Positions 10,810-21,401 of a DNA stretch of 64,000 bases are shown one piece after another. The notes under the pieces were generated by a model. It saw nothing but the letters and a program-made list of their open reading frames with translations. It did not search any database and was not told the origin of the DNA. The stretch covers positions 49,474,499-49,538,498 of the forward strand of contig CM039464.1 of assembly GCA_022414725.1 (NCBI GenBank). Direction: 5' to 3'. Source of the DNA: Microglena sp. YARC (taxonomy: Eukaryota; Chlorophyta; Chlorophyceae; Chlamydomonadales; Chlamydomonadaceae). Made by a program: the position numbers and the translations under genes. Numbering within the stretch: the stretch's first letter is position 1; each line of letters opens with the position of its first letter.

Positions 10810-13645
10810 ACACACACACACCATTCCACATCCTTGTGCCATTGGCCCCCTCTGTTTTGTTTTTGCAACGCGTCGCAAGTGGTGCGACCCAGTGCGACGC
10901 GCTGCCCCCCAACCCCCCCGGGGCTTTGCGCCCCGCCATGCGATGGCTACATCGCAATCATAAAATCAGGCTTGAGTAGCCCAAGTAGCTACTTAACCTG
11001 ACCCATAGAAATCTGAAATAAAGAAACCTCAACACTAAACACTAAACAAACCATAAACACTAAAAACTGTAAACACTAAACAAACCCTAAACACTAAAAA
11101 ATCAAAACACTAAACACTGCACTGGCCCCATGCATGCAGAGGCTTCAAGCTACCACAGCTGGTGGACCTGGACATCTCCTACTGCCAGCTGCCAACCGCC
11201 AGCGTGGCATCCATACTGCTTGAGGGCACAAACCTTGTGTCGCTCGCCATCAATGGATGTGAGGGAGTGGTCAGCTCCCAGCTTGAGGCCTTAAACAGCT
11301 GTGGAACACTGAACACCAATGGATGTGAGGGAGTTGTCAGCTCCCAGCTTGAGGCCTTAAACGGCTGTGGAACACCGAACACCTATGGGGAAGATGTGGT
11401 CATGGGCGGTGTGGAGGTGGTGTCCGGGGTGGGTGAGCAGCACTCCACTTGCATCGCACCCCTTGAGATGGCCCCACCGCCTGGTGCCGGTGCAGAAGGC
11501 AGTGCAGCAGGTGGTGCTGCAGAGGGTGTAGGGATGGAGGGGGTGGAGGGGGCCTGTACTGGGCAAGCACCACCCAGCAGGCCTCACTCGCTTCGCAGCC
11601 TTAGCCTGGTCAAGTGTCAAGGACTCAACTCAGTCTTCCTGGGCTTGCAACCCGAGCCCTATGAGCCGCCGTGTGAGACCATGGATTGCCAGGGGGTGGA
11701 GCACACCTGCCAGGGTGTCAAGGTGTACACCGCGAAGCACTACCCCTTCCTCAGCCGCCGTGCGATTGAGTGCGAGTCAGTGAACATGCGCTGGCGGGAG
11801 GTACCCACCTTGGTCTCTGGGCTGCGCACCCTAAGGCTGGGGCTGTCAGGTGTGCAAGCCGTGGCACTTGCGCTGCCTGAGCTGGCTCAGCTTGAGCTCA
11901 GCGGCTGTACCTACCTGCGTATGCTTGAACTGCGCTGCCCGCTGCTGCTGACACTGCTGATGCAGGCGTGCCGCATGGTGCCGAGGCAGGTGATCAGCAG
12001 AGCCGTTGGAGAGGGCTGCCCGAGGCTAGAGACGCTCGACGTGCAGCACGTGCAGGTGAGCAGGTAGGGGAAAGTTAGTTCGGGGGTAGCCACTCCAGGG
12101 GTGACAAGTTAACCCTAACCCTAAACCATAAACCCCTAAACCCCCAGCCTCAGAGTGGCTACCCCCGGAGTACCTCCCCCTACCAGGTGAGCGCCCCCAC
12201 CCTATCCGTACCTTGTACTCATTAAATGTCAAGTACGTCACGTATCCTCTGCTTCCTTGCGTCATGCTTTCATGCTTCATGCTTTCCCGTTTCGCCTTCC
12301 TTCCCGCATGAGCAAAGAGGCGTTTGCGTTAGACGAGAACTTCGAGGGGGGCGCTAAGGTCGCCAATCTCTACGAGCACCGACCAAAGATATACATATAT
12401 AGAGAGAATGATATGAGAACCCAGTGCCATGATCATGTTCATGCTGATCTGATCTGAAAACCCAGTGTCTTGTTCATGCTGATCTGATCTGAGAACCCAG
12501 TGTCATGTTCATGCTGATCTGATCTGATAACCCAGTTTCATGTTCATGCTGGTCTGATCTGAGAACCCAGTGTCATGTTCATGCTGATCTGATCTGAGAA
12601 CCCAGTGTCATGTTCATGCTGGTCTGATCTGAGAACCCAGTGTCATGTTCATGCTGATCTGATCTGATAACCCAGTGTCATGTTCATGCTGGTCTGATCT
12701 GAGAACCCAGTGTCATGTTCATGCTGATCTGATCTGAGAACCTAGTGTCATGTTCATGCTGATCTGATCTGATAACCCAGTGTCATGTTCATGCTGGTCT
12801 GATCTGAGAACCCAGTGTCATGTTCATGCTGATCTGATCTGAGAACCCAGTGTCATGTTCATGCTGGTCTGATCTGAGAACCCAGTGTCATGTTCATGCT
12901 GATCTGATCTGAGAACCTAGTGTCATGTTCATGCTGGTCTGATCTGAGAACCCAGTGACTAAAACTAAAAAGGTGGCCACCGCCACGCACTGCATTAGTA
13001 TCTATTGTTCTGCATGGAAGCGAGGAAGGAATTGCAGCTGATCTAGTCATCGCCCTGTTTATCCAGCACTGCATGTTTGTTTGTTTTTTATATTTGCAGC
13101 TCATCCAGTCATCGCCCTGCTTTATCCAGCACTGCATGTTCATTTGTTTAGGAGAATTGCAGCTCATCCAGTCTTCGCCCTGCTTTATTCTGCACCACAT
13201 ATTTGTGAAGGAGAATGAGCATGCTAGCCCCTCACCTCCGAGCTACCACAGGATTGCAAGCGAATAAATGAGCTCTAGCAGAGGGGGGGGGTGCCATGAG
13301 GCGGACCAGAGTAGAAGAAGTTGAGGTTTGGGTATGAAATGTTTCAGCCTTGAATCATGAGCCCTAGCAGAGGGGAGGGGTGCCACGAGCCGGCCCAGAG
13401 TGGAAGAAATTAGCGTTTGAGCATGATATGGTTCAGCCTTGAATATTTCCTCATCTTTCCCTAACGGTATTTGGCCCCAGTTAAGCCAGGCCCCCTCAAC
13501 CTCACGCCTCGTAATAAGGCGTACTATATCTGTACTTATTTATTCATCTCTCCCTATTGGTGGTTGTCCCCAGTGAAAGCCAGACCCCCTCAACCTCACG
13601 CCTCAAAATAAGGCGTACTTTGTATTCATTTATTTAGTTATTTAG

Positions 13646-13684
<39 letters not shown>

Positions 13685-13852
13685 TTATTTATTTATCTCT
13701 CCCTACAGATGACGGCTGCTTCAAGCTTGGAAGGGGCTGCTGTCGGTCCTAGCACCTCCACAGCTGAGAAGAGAGCACTCTGTGAAGGATCTGAAATCCG
13801 CAACCTCCTTGTGTGCAGTGAGCACTGCAAGGTTTGCAGCTCTGGACACTAA
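8932..13852 (+). CDS. F-box/LRR-repeat protein 15 (SLOMO/FBL15)-like gene, 3' part
   Basis: This spliced gene encodes leucine-rich repeats of the cysteine-containing F-box type; known relatives act as SCF ubiquitin-ligase adaptors. Visible exons: 8932 (or 8945) to about 9347, with an internal duplication; 10127-10302; 11140-12055; and a possible terminal exon at 13709-13852. Repeat units can be read as CGGLEQLTLDCPSLSDIDA, MRSLDLSYTHVSDL, LTALNLSSCRELDTASLL, LVDLDISYCQLPTASVAS and LLLTLLMQACRMVPRQVI. The junction between the 10127 and 11140 exons keeps the frame (codon AG|A). The tail GCPRLETLDVQHVQ resembles the LETLDLRFC end of plant FBL15. The F-box and earlier repeats would lie upstream in or beyond the gap. 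Family assignment is from remembered sequence pattern; the terminal exon is tentative. Confidence 0.7.
9446..9647. mobile_element. MITE-like element (AGCAGCTTCTAGGCAGCT family), copy 1
   Basis: Non-coding element of about 200 bp whose left end, TAGCAGCTTCTAGGCAGCT, is matched imperfectly in inverse at the right end near 9598-9645. Related copies lie at 14628, 41757, 46316, 52160 and 63716. Confidence 0.6.
9685..10110 (+). repeat. CCA/CAC-rich low-complexity intron sequence
   Basis: Run of CACCACAC variants in the intron before the 10127 exon. It contains at about 9930-9958 a second copy of the exon's pyrimidine tract and acceptor (TACTCCTTGCTCTTGCAG), so the acceptor region itself has been tandemly duplicated. 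The long open frames on both strands are Thr/His/Pro low complexity and are not genes. Confidence 0.8.
10127..10302 (+). CDS. FBL15-like LRR exon
   Basis: The acceptor is CTTACAG and the donor AG|GTGGGT. The exon starts in phase 0 and leaves two bases that complete AGA with the 11140 exon. It encodes LRR text including SLDLSYTHVSDLSSLYDSC and TALNLSSCRELDTASLLRI. Confidence 0.75.
10490..10632 (-). mobile_element. tRNA-derived SINE-like element, 5'-truncated copy
   Basis: Read on the minus strand it begins with a B-box-like GTTCGAATCC followed by CCACGGGTGCGC and ends near CCCCACCAGGCGTTATCAT. A second, diverged copy is at 63440-63612 (+). No A box is seen here. Fragments of the 3' end also occur at 10311 and 10722. 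Confidence 0.55.
10636..10716 (+). pseudogene. Duplicate of the 3' half of the LRR exon
   Basis: This sequence repeats 10229-10302 plus the donor. It encodes LTALNLSSCRELNSTSLL in place of LTALNLSSCRELDTASLL and keeps the GTGGGT donor. A CACAG precedes it, so use as an alternative exon is conceivable but unproven. Confidence 0.6.
10750..11125. repeat. Intron low-complexity and GC palindrome sequence
   Basis: Contains a poly-T run, a poly-C run and a CA run (10757-10822). A GC-rich palindromic piece at about 10862-10985 (GCGTCGCAAGTGGTGCGACC) resembles sequence at 24290-24390 and 55560-55690. A degenerate AAACACT run follows at 11030-11120. No gene seen. Confidence 0.6.
11140..12055 (+). CDS. 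FBL15-like long LRR exon
   Basis: The acceptor is ATGCAG and the donor CAG|GTGAGC. The 916-bp exon carries the last LRR block and a loop rich in Gly/Ala/Glu (about 11390-11570) that interrupts the repeats. A 66-bp in-frame tandem duplication at 11252-11383 repeats NGCEGVVSSQLEALN. The C-terminal third, from GLRTLRLGLSGVQAVALALP onward, matches the layout of the end of plant FBL15, where repeats also follow a divergent loop. Confidence 0.75.
12056..12420. other. Intron sequence, telomere-like motif
   Basis: At 12107-12145 there is a short degenerate CCCTAAA run, too short and impure for a telomere. Otherwise nothing recognised. Confidence 0.5.
12420..12957 (+). repeat. 35-bp tandem repeat, about 15 copies
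   Basis: Unit GAGAACCCAGTGTCATGTTC followed by ATGCTGATCTGATCT. Copies alternate between GCTGATCTGATCT and GCTGGTCTGATCT, a higher-order pattern. Not a CRISPR array because there are no variable spacers. Confidence 0.9.
13025..13205 (+). repeat. Three-copy tandem repeat, about 65 bp
   Basis: The phrase TTGCAGCTCATCCAGTCATC with GCCCTGCTTTATCCAGCAC is repeated three times with small changes. Confidence 0.8.
13270..13700. repeat. Diverged duplications and TTTA microsatellite
   Basis: Two diverged copies of a segment ending GGCGTAC (CCCCTCAACCTCACGCCTC at about 13492 and 13587) are followed by a TTTA microsatellite at about 13640-13697. No gene seen. Confidence 0.7.
13709..13852 (+). CDS. Possible terminal exon of the FBL15-like gene
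   Basis: An acceptor (CTCCCTACAG) is followed by 47 open codons and TAA, in the phase 0 required by the previous donor. The peptide (MTAASSLEGAAVGPSTSTAE and onward) has no recognisable domain. Its 3' end is duplicated downstream. Confidence 0.3.
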   Translation: MTAASSLEGAAVGPSTSTAEKRALCEGSEIRNLLVCSEHCKVCSSGH

Positions 13853-14215
13853 TAGAGTGAAAAAGAAAGAAAAGTCAACGAAACAAGGATATGGGTGGGC
13901 TGTCTCCACTTGATGTGCTCAAACAATTTTGGGGGGGGGGGGGTGAAAAACAAAACTCAACAAAGTGAGCATGTGGATCCGCAACCTCCTCGTGTGCACT
14001 GAGCACTGCAAGGTTTGCAGCTCTGGACACTAATGGGGTGAAAAGGAAAGAAAAGTCAACGAAACAAGGATGTGGGTGGGCTGTCTCCACTAGATGTGCC
14101 CAAACAATTGGGGGGGGGGGGAGTGAAAAACAAAACTCACTGAGGTTGTCATGTAGATCCGCAACCTTCTTGTTTGCAGTGAACACTGTAAGCTTTGCAA
14201 CTCTGGACACTAATT
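13797..14215 (+). repeat. About 180-bp tandem repeat, 2.4 copies
   Basis: The block starting ATCCGCAACCTCCTTGTGTG recurs at about 13797, 13978 and 14157. It includes the end of the possible terminal exon and a G-rich tract. The poly-G at 14340-14372 follows. Confidence 0.85.
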
Positions 14216-14337
14216 GCTTTCTGTTTTGTTTGCTTTTGTGGGTGGATGGGTGGTCTATCTTTTCCCGCCTTCAAAAAACTTGACCAGCTCTATCTTTCTT
14301 CTTCGGGGCTTTGCCCAGAGTAAGGGTGGGTGGGTGT

Positions 14338-14371
<34 letters not shown>

Positions 14372-14627
14372 CTTGTCTGTTGGGTTGTGTAATTTCACGT
14401 CGGAGAAGGGCGCCCTAAGCGCTCACATTCAACAATCAGCAGATGGGCAAGTCCAGACGGACTGTCTCCTGTTGGAGGGTCGGGAAAGAGAAGAAAAAGG
14501 GTGTTAGGAAAAAGCAGAGCACGAGGAATGTCCATTGATGAGAATTGAATTGAAGAATCGAGGGGGGAGATTCATCATAATTTAAATGTTGTATCTGTTA
14601 GATGGGGCTGAGGTGCCTCTCGGTGTT

Positions 14628-14805
14628 TTTCTTTTCAGCTACGAGCAGCAGCTTCCAGGCAGCTCCCCTGACTGGCTATTCCGCCAAACCTGGCGCAACC
14701 TCGAGCACCTTGAAGCTGGCATAATCAGCTGTCCAGAACTGCTGAAATAGTTAGGTGTTGCCCAGTGGCCTGCCGAGGGAGCTGCCAAGAAGCTGCGATG
14801 AAAAG
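14628..14805. mobile_element. MITE-like element, copy 2
   Basis: The left end TACGAGCAGCAGCTTCCAGG and the right end near GAGGGAGCTGCCAAGAAGCT are imperfect inverted repeats around a non-coding core of about 110 bp. Confidence 0.65.
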
Positions 14806-15299
14806 CCGAATAGAAAAACCCTGGTGCCTCTCAATCCAATGTTATTTGCATCTACTTTGATGTGGTGGTGACCCGCCCCCAATGAGGCTTAACATCGGGA
14901 CGACGCCCTTACTACTAGGGGCGGGGGAGTCGCCTTAACCTAAGGGTTCGACGTCGACTGAGGCCTTAGTCCCACACTAATCGTGGATGAAGCTGAGCTG
15001 TTCACATCTGGTTGCAGCTACTGGGCAGCTACAGCAGCTACTGGGCAGTCCACCTCTGGTTACAGCTACTTTGATGTGTTGGTTGATGGTGAACAAGTTA
15101 TTGAACATGAGTTGTATTTCGCGATAGAATGCTATTTTTACTCTGAACTTAGGAAACTGCTTTTCTGTATATATGTATGTATGTGTCTTACAGTCCAGGG
15201 GTAGGCCAAATAGGCTGAAGGGAATTGCCCCACCGTGATAGGAAGGGCTGAAAAGAAAAATTAAAACATTCTGTTACAAGTTCAGGATAATACCAAATC

Positions 15300-15515
15300 C
15301 AGTAGCAGCAAGTTATATGCAGCGTCGCAAGCGACGCTAAAAATAGGCGGAGAGTGTTAGCAACGGGGCGACAGGTGGCAACGGAAGCGAGTTAGTTACG
15401 AGACCGTTGCCTGGCGTGTCAGGCTTCGTCTCGATCAGACGGTCAGGCGGGCGGACAAATGGGTAACCCTGGGGGCTCCCGCACCCTTGAAGAGGGGGGC
15501 TCCGCACAAAACATC
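15300..15515 (+). repeat. Dispersed repeat family A, copy 2
   Basis: Clear copy with the perfect palindrome GCGTCGCAAGCGACGC at its left, then GGCGGAGAGTGTTAGCAACG, and the GGGGGCTCC-rich end at the right. Confidence 0.8.
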
Positions 15516-16816
15516 TACTATGTGGATGTAATTCAACCTTGAATCTTGTAGATGTTGGAATACCTGGTGTGTCATGACTTTACATGAGAACCGCCAAGTT
15601 CAATCATATATTTGGTGCTTGAACTCTGGTGCTCCACCATGAGCTTCAGATTATTGCGGACCAGGAAATCGAGTGTTAGGTACCGTATGGGCAATTGTTA
15701 TGTCTCCTTGCCTCCGCCTCTACAGACCTGAACAGAGGGTTTATCTGTCCAGGTTGCCAGGGGCAGTGGCGCCCTTCTCTCGATCGGCAGTGGTCTGGCA
15801 TGTCCCGCCTTTCCAGAGTGAGCTTCCTACTTATGTTGGACTTTTTCCGCCTTTCGTTTTAAAGCCTCAGTGGGCGATGTGTTTGTCGATGAGTACGGGG
15901 TCCCACTTCCTGAGGCAAAAATCCTTTAAAAACAAGGCTGGGCAAAAGAGATTTTGCCCAATGTCTGATTTGCAGTCTTCAGGCAGCTTGGGGGCAGGTT
16001 CCCTCAGGAGGACCCCCAGCTCTGCTGCCTGTGGTGTAACCAACTGTCTAGCCTGCGTCCCCTATTTCAGGCCATTGTTTTGGATTGTCGAAATTCCGAG
16101 TTTTGCCAGTGCTGTGTAAAGAGGCCCTCATCCCTTGTTGAGGACTTCAGCTTGTTTGCATGGCTCCAGCCTGTAAAGGCTGTTTGAACTTGGTAACATG
16201 GCTCCAGCCAGCAATTTGGCTGCTCGCCGTCTTCAGCAGTAAAATACACCCTATAATATCCCCTTATACATACTGATTTCCAAAGGGAAGGGGTTCACGG
16301 TACTCAACGATGATTGAACAAATATCGTGGCATAATATCCTGACCTCATCACGCTTTTTCTTTTTAGCCCTTCCTACCACCACGGTTGAGCAAGTCTATT
16401 AAGCCAGTTTGGCCTACCCCTGGACTGTAACATACATGCATACATGAGTACGTACATGCATGCATACGTGCATATATTCTCACATGTCCTACAAAGCGTG
16501 CTGAGAGTACAAAGTTGTTATTTGCGGAACATCTAACCCCATCTCGTTTGTATCGGTCTTCTGTGGAATAGTCTTGAATTGCCTCGTACACTTGTATGCA
16601 TCACCGCATCGCTACTCAACTTTCTCAACAGACTGTGTCAGCAAGTGGAATGTAGGGGATTACCCCCTGAAATAGTAATTGAAATTGAAATTGTTACATC
16701 CGAGTAATGTGCCACTCTCAGGACGTGAAGTTAAGGACACCACTGCGTAAGCCGGAGCTAACAGTAGTCACCATAAAAGAGTCTCTTTGTCAGGGAGTCT
16801 GAATAAGCCTTGGCAA
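15516..16816. other. Intergenic, no gene supported
   Basis: An open frame at 15673-16119 (+) has no recognisable domain or splice context. A family B short repeat lies at 16185-16247 (minus). A copy of the CAGTCCAGGGGTAG phrase lies at about 16405-16435 (minus), next to a TACATGCATGCATAC run. Confidence 0.5.
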
Positions 16817-16821
16817 ACTAG

Positions 16822-17049
16822 TGTTATTGACTGATTTATATATCAGTCTCTGAGTCGGCATAATGCACACCGGTACCTTTTCCTCCGGGTACCGCTTTGC
16901 CTGCCGCCAGGCCACAGGCTAGCTGTGGCCTGCACGTGACTGCAGTACCCTGCAGTACACATCTCTATTCTATATGATTGCGCCTGTTGCGCTTAATAGC
17001 ATCTTCTCCTCTATCGAGCCTATGCTGTTGTAACAATCTTACAATAACA
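16822..17049 (+). repeat. 5' LTR
   Basis: 228 bp with TG...CA ends. Differs from the 3' LTR by GCTTTG/GCGTTG, ATCTCT/ATCCCT, ATGCTGT/ATGCCGT and ACAATAACA/ACAGTAACA. Confidence 0.95.
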
Positions 17050-17066
17050 GGTTATGTGCGCCATCT
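17050..17066 (+). promoter_or_regulatory. Candidate primer-binding site (half-tRNA type)
   Basis: The bases right after the LTR, GGTTATGTGCGCC, resemble the complement of the initiator-tRNA-Met anticodon region that primes Drosophila copia and Ty5 (remembered as GGTTATGGGCCC). This is inference from similarity. Confidence 0.45.
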
Positions 17067-17555
17067 TTAGACGCTAACGAAGAACAGCCGCTGATTTCCG
17101 CGTTCGGAATCAGTTCCCCTCTGACTAGTCGAAGGCCCGAGTTTGAACATAGCACCTGGACTCCCTGTGCGGATCCAACTTCCCGCTGCTCCGCCTGCCG
17201 CTTCCTACCAAGAATCCTTGGATCTGACGCTGCGTCCTACGACTGGAGCAAGCAAGAGCGACCACTAGTCACCGAAATCTATGAAGTGAGTATAGGACGA
17301 CGCCCTCACCGAGACCCACACAGCGCTGTATTGATCTCAGACGATCAATTTGCTTGCGACCCCAGCTTAAGAGAAGCTCCTGTCGTCGAACATTGCCGCT
17401 TGGCAAAGTTCACCCCCCACCAATCCGCTGGATCCCTTTGGATCGCCGATTCCCACAAGCACTCCATCCCCACTTCCCCTGCCCCTCCCTCGTAACTCCC
17501 CATATCCCGACACTCCGACCTACAACGCCAAGACTCCCACACAGAAGACCTCATC

Positions 17556-18767
17556 ATGCAACCTCCCCGGATCTTCACTGGTAACAACCTCTACACCTGG
17601 CGTTGCGCCAGGGTGCATATCCTCCTCTACCTCAAGTCCGATAGGGATACCATTGCCATCGCCTTCGACTGCCAACAGCCGGTGGTCGAAGGCGAGCCCC
17701 CAAATTCTGATGGTTTCCCTGCTGAAGAAATAACTTATCCTGTTGTTGCGGGTGCTGATCCAGCTGTTCCGGCCCGTGGTGTCCCCACCAGGATCTCCAC
17801 CTAGAAGAAAAACAAGGCATTCAAGATGATCATAGACCGGGTGTCAGACGCCATCCAGGCGGCCATTCATGCTAACACAGATATGGCCACTAAAGCCTTC
17901 AGGTTTCTGGACTCCCTATACTCTGAGGAAGGCAGCAGGCTAGAGCACACCACCATGACTAACCTCTATGCTGTACGTATGACTACCACTGAATCCCTGC
18001 AGACCTACCTCTCTAGGGCAGCTGACATGTATGCCCAAATCCCCAAGATTCAAGGTACTCCCACCTGTTCTGCCAGCACCTTTCTCAAACTTGTTGTCAA
18101 AGGACTGAACTCCCGACCCGAATATGATGGATACATCAACCAGTTCAACCCCACAACTACCTTCACCTTTGCCTCACTCCAAAGCGCTATCTTTAATTGG
18201 TGCCTAGTGAAACAAGTTGCCCCTGCACCATCCCCAGAAGAGGCTGAACTGGCTGCTGCAGCATACAGAGTCAGGAGACCATTCAACAGTAGGAACCTCC
18301 CCATCAGAGACAGAAGTAGCTCCTACAGGAAGATGACCTGCTGGAACTGTGGAGGAATCGGTCATAGCTCCAGAGAATGCACCAGTGAGGACACTGACCT
18401 AGCCTTCAAACCAGCTGACTCAGATGAAGCTGACCACGGATCTAAGTCACCTCCCAAGCAGAGATCAGGAGATGACAAGGACTCTGACGACAAGAAGACT
18501 CACAAGAAGACCAGTGACAGGAGGCAGCAACGCCCCAGGAGATACCGCAGCAAGGGACGCCATGCCCATGTTGCTGATGGTGATCAGTCCACCTCAACCT
18601 CCAACTCTGACAGTGAGGGTGAGGAGCACAACTTCCTGTCCCTGGTACTGGATGAAGACAACCTCCAACCCATGAGATTTGCTACACCAACCAGAGGCAA
18701 GTCTGTTTCATTTTCCTTGCCACATGACCCCTGGCTGAACAGCATTCTTTGGACATATAAGTGCTGA
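17556..18767 (+). pseudogene. Copia-type Gag with CCHC zinc knuckle, one nonsense codon
   Basis: The N-terminal part reads IFTGNNLYTWRCARVHILLY, like the start of copia Gag proteins. The frame continues from 17556 through 18767 but is cut by TAG at 17802-17804, where related Gags typically have Trp. The rest shows the Gag helical core (about 17826-18230) and the knuckle CWNCGGIGHSSREC (CX2CX4HX4C) near 18349-18390. A Lys/Asp/Ser-rich tail follows. An internal ATG at 17826 could restart translation of the second part. Gag would form the particle and bind RNA. Confidence 0.85.
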
Positions 18768-19575
18768 TGATGAATGCACTATAGAAGATGATGGAGAAGT
18801 TCTCCAGGCAGCACTGCAGACAGAATGGATCATAGATACTGCAGCACACTTTCATGCAACAAGTAACATCTCCTATCTGCATGACATTCAGGACCTTTCA
18901 CAGCCTATTAGGCTGCAGCTGGCAGATCAAGACTCTCCACCTATCTTCTGCAAGCAGATAGGGAAGGCCAAGATCCAGGGCCATGGCAGAACTCTGATCA
19001 TCTTGAACAGTGTACTCCTTGCTGACTGCAACATGCCCAACATCATTAGCATTAATGCAGCCACCAACCTGTGCCCAGACCTCCAAGTACACCTGTCCAA
19101 GACAAAAGCCACCCTCTCAATTCCAAGACCATCTGGTACCAAACTGCTCCTCTCATGCCCCAAAAGGCATGGACTCTACCTCACTCAAACTTCCCCAGTT
19201 ACCACCAGTAATCCCTCTGTGGGGCCTCCCATTGCCTACATCATGATGGTTACCAAGACTACATCACCTCACACTGGCTCTGAGACAGGGCAGTCCCCCC
19301 CCACTCATGAGACCTCCCCCAGTAAAGCTGATCAAGACTGCCAGGATCTCCCCTCTACCTCTGAACAATCTGCACCCCACACTGACCTTGAGACAGGGCA
19401 GTACCCACCCACTCATGTGGAGGCAGACCAAGACCTCCAGGATCTCCCCTCTACTTCTGAACCATCTGCACCCCACACTGACCTTGAGACAGGGCAGTAC
19501 CCACCCACTCATGTGGAGGCAGACCAAGACCTCCAGGACCATCCCCCTCCTCTCTACTCTCCCCACTGCAGATAA
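18754..19575 (+). pseudogene. Retroelement aspartic protease-like region
   Basis: In the +1 frame relative to gag, the sequence reads EWIIDTAAHFHATSNIS, matching the W-x-x-D-[ST]-[AG] active-site block of copia proteases, then HGRTLIILNSVLLADCNMPN, the flap/helix part. The frame opens about 18739, overlapping the gag end, so expression would need a frameshift or it is a mutation. The C-terminal end is made of 96-bp tandem repeats and stops at 19575. Confidence 0.65.
19265..19545 (+). repeat. 96-bp coding tandem repeat in the retroelement
   Basis: Two near-identical 96-bp units (starting about 19372 and 19468) and a diverged first unit (about 19265). They encode LETGQYPPTHVEADQDLQD in the protease frame. 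Confidence 0.85.
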
Positions 19576-20512
19576 CTACATTGAAGAATCTGACAGTGAC
19601 ACTGACAGTGATGACATGCCAGAGCTCATCCCTCAGAAGGTCTACAAGCAGCAAGATGATCCTGGATTGGGTGTGGATGACCCACCAGACACCACTCCAC
19701 CTCTTCCACAACATCTGGACACCCTAACCCTGCAACAAGCCAGAGCAGAGATGGAACTCCTCAGTGACCAGATCAGGACCAACTATGAAGAATATGATGC
19801 CCCCATAGATGGGGACGGACCACTCAAGCCATCTGATATGGACACAGCAACTACCTGGGACCAGTGGATACTAGACAACAGGTCACCAGACATTGGATTA
19901 CCACTGGGAGAAGTCAACCAGAATGTCAACCACATCCACTTCTCCAACAACTCCAGACTTCACCTCACAAGATTTGGATGCACCCTACACCACCTGAACA
20001 GCAGGCCTGCTTCACCAGCCTTCAATATCAAGCCCAGGCCTCCACTTCCCCAACTCATCACCACCTTCACCAGCAGATTCCCAACCCTGCTGACTTCTGA
20101 GAAGGAACAGTTCCCACACAGGTCAATGCACAGGGTGCCATCTGATGCCTATGGCCCCACCATCAAGCACACTGGCAGGCTCCAGCAAATGGTGCAAGCC
20201 TACCCTACTGTCTCCACCACAGCCAGACCTACTCTACAGTGGGCCATTTGCCTTCAGGCTGCCATGACCAGTGCACATGCTTATGCACTATCTTTTCGAC
20301 CAAAGATGATCATGGACCCCAGGAGCTGTGCCTATCCTGGAGGAAAAGTGCTGTGTGTCAACCGCCTTAGCATGAACTGGAGTCCCATGGACTTCACCTT
20401 TATCAATATCCTTGCTCCACCCAGTCTGGCCCCCAAATCCTTTGATGAGTTCTTTGCCCAAATCTGCCAGCAGCTTGACCTTGATGGCTTCCCCAGCAAG
20501 CCAGGCACCTAA
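19560..20512 (+). CDS. Unrecognised retroelement ORF in place of INT/RT
   Basis: About 318 codons are open after the 96-bp repeats; the frame is open from 19307, but that part overlaps the protease frame. The start is acidic (EESDSDTDSDDMPELIP), then a helical stretch (QQARAEMELLSDQIRTNYEE) and a Pro-rich part. The C-terminal third is more ordered (WAICLQAAMTSAHAYALSFR; SPMDFTFINILAPPSL). I see no YxDD, DDE or zinc motif and cannot name it. Its codon quality and clear ending suggest a real protein of the element. Confidence 0.6.
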
Positions 20513-21173
20513 TTTAGTTACAAACATTGCTCTCCATCTGTTGAATTAGACTTGAACACTCTAGAATTTATTAGATAACTGCCACCTGTACAGCCCCATG
20601 TACTTCCACAGGCTGCCCCCTTCTAAATTTAGAATTATTCTAGTCTCTTCATGATGTCTGTGCTTTAATTTAGGTTCAACATATGTAGCTCACCCAAATT
20701 ATGGGGGTACTAGTCCAGACATCCTGTCTAAGACAAATCCTCTAGTCTCGGATCATGCAACTCTCGTAACCAAGGATATCTCCACAAGCCTTAACCAAGC
20801 CTGGAATTTCCTTATACAGCTTCCCAGCAGCCTCCCTGCTACCTAGCCTGCAGCCTATCTGCAGCCCTTTTGCAGTATTTAGTCCAGCCCCATAGCAGCC
20901 TATCTGCTCTAGCCTGCAGCCTATCTGCAGTTTCCTATCAGCTTCCCAGCAGCCTCTCTGCTACTTAGCCTGCAGCCTACCTGCAGTTTTCCTACCCTAG
21001 CCAGCTACCCCTGAAAACTGACATTTCTTTGAAGACCCCTGCTAAAGTGATTTCTCCCTTTCAGCTACTAGAAATTCCCCAAAGTCTCCCTAGCTTTTAT
21101 ATTTTTATTTTCTTATGCCCCTCAGTTAATTCCAGGAATTCTTGAGCTCAAGAATACCTTGAATTGGGGGGGA
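20513..21173 (+). repeat. Retroelement 3' untranslated region with short repeats
   Basis: Contains repeated AGCCTGCAGCCTATCTGCAG phrases at 20820-20990 and the polypurine tract at about 21165-21173. Confidence 0.7.
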
Positions 21174-21401
21174 TGTTATTGACTGATTTATATATCAGTC
21201 TCTGAGTCGGCATAATGCACACCGGTACCTTTTCCTCCGGGTACCGCGTTGCCTGCCGCCAGGCCACAGGCTAGCTGTGGCCTGCACGTGACTGCAGTAC
21301 CCTGCAGTACACATCCCTATTCTATATGATTGCGCCTGTTGCGCTTAATAGCATCTTCTCCTCTATCGAGCCTATGCCGTTGTAACAATCTTACAGTAAC
21401 A
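21174..21401 (+). repeat. 3' LTR
   Basis: 228 bp, preceded by the polypurine tract and followed by the ACTAG target duplication. Confidence 0.95.

Noticed and set aside
12107..12145. Telomere (CCCTAAA) tract
   Set aside because: Very short, impure and internal to a gene; the CCCAA run at 58485-58543 is likewise only a microsatellite.
12420..12957. Possible CRISPR array
   Set aside because: Units are contiguous 35-bp tandem repeats without variable spacers, in a eukaryotic context.
15673..16119. 148-codon ORF
   Set aside because: No domain, no splice context and no repeat-element motif that I could support.
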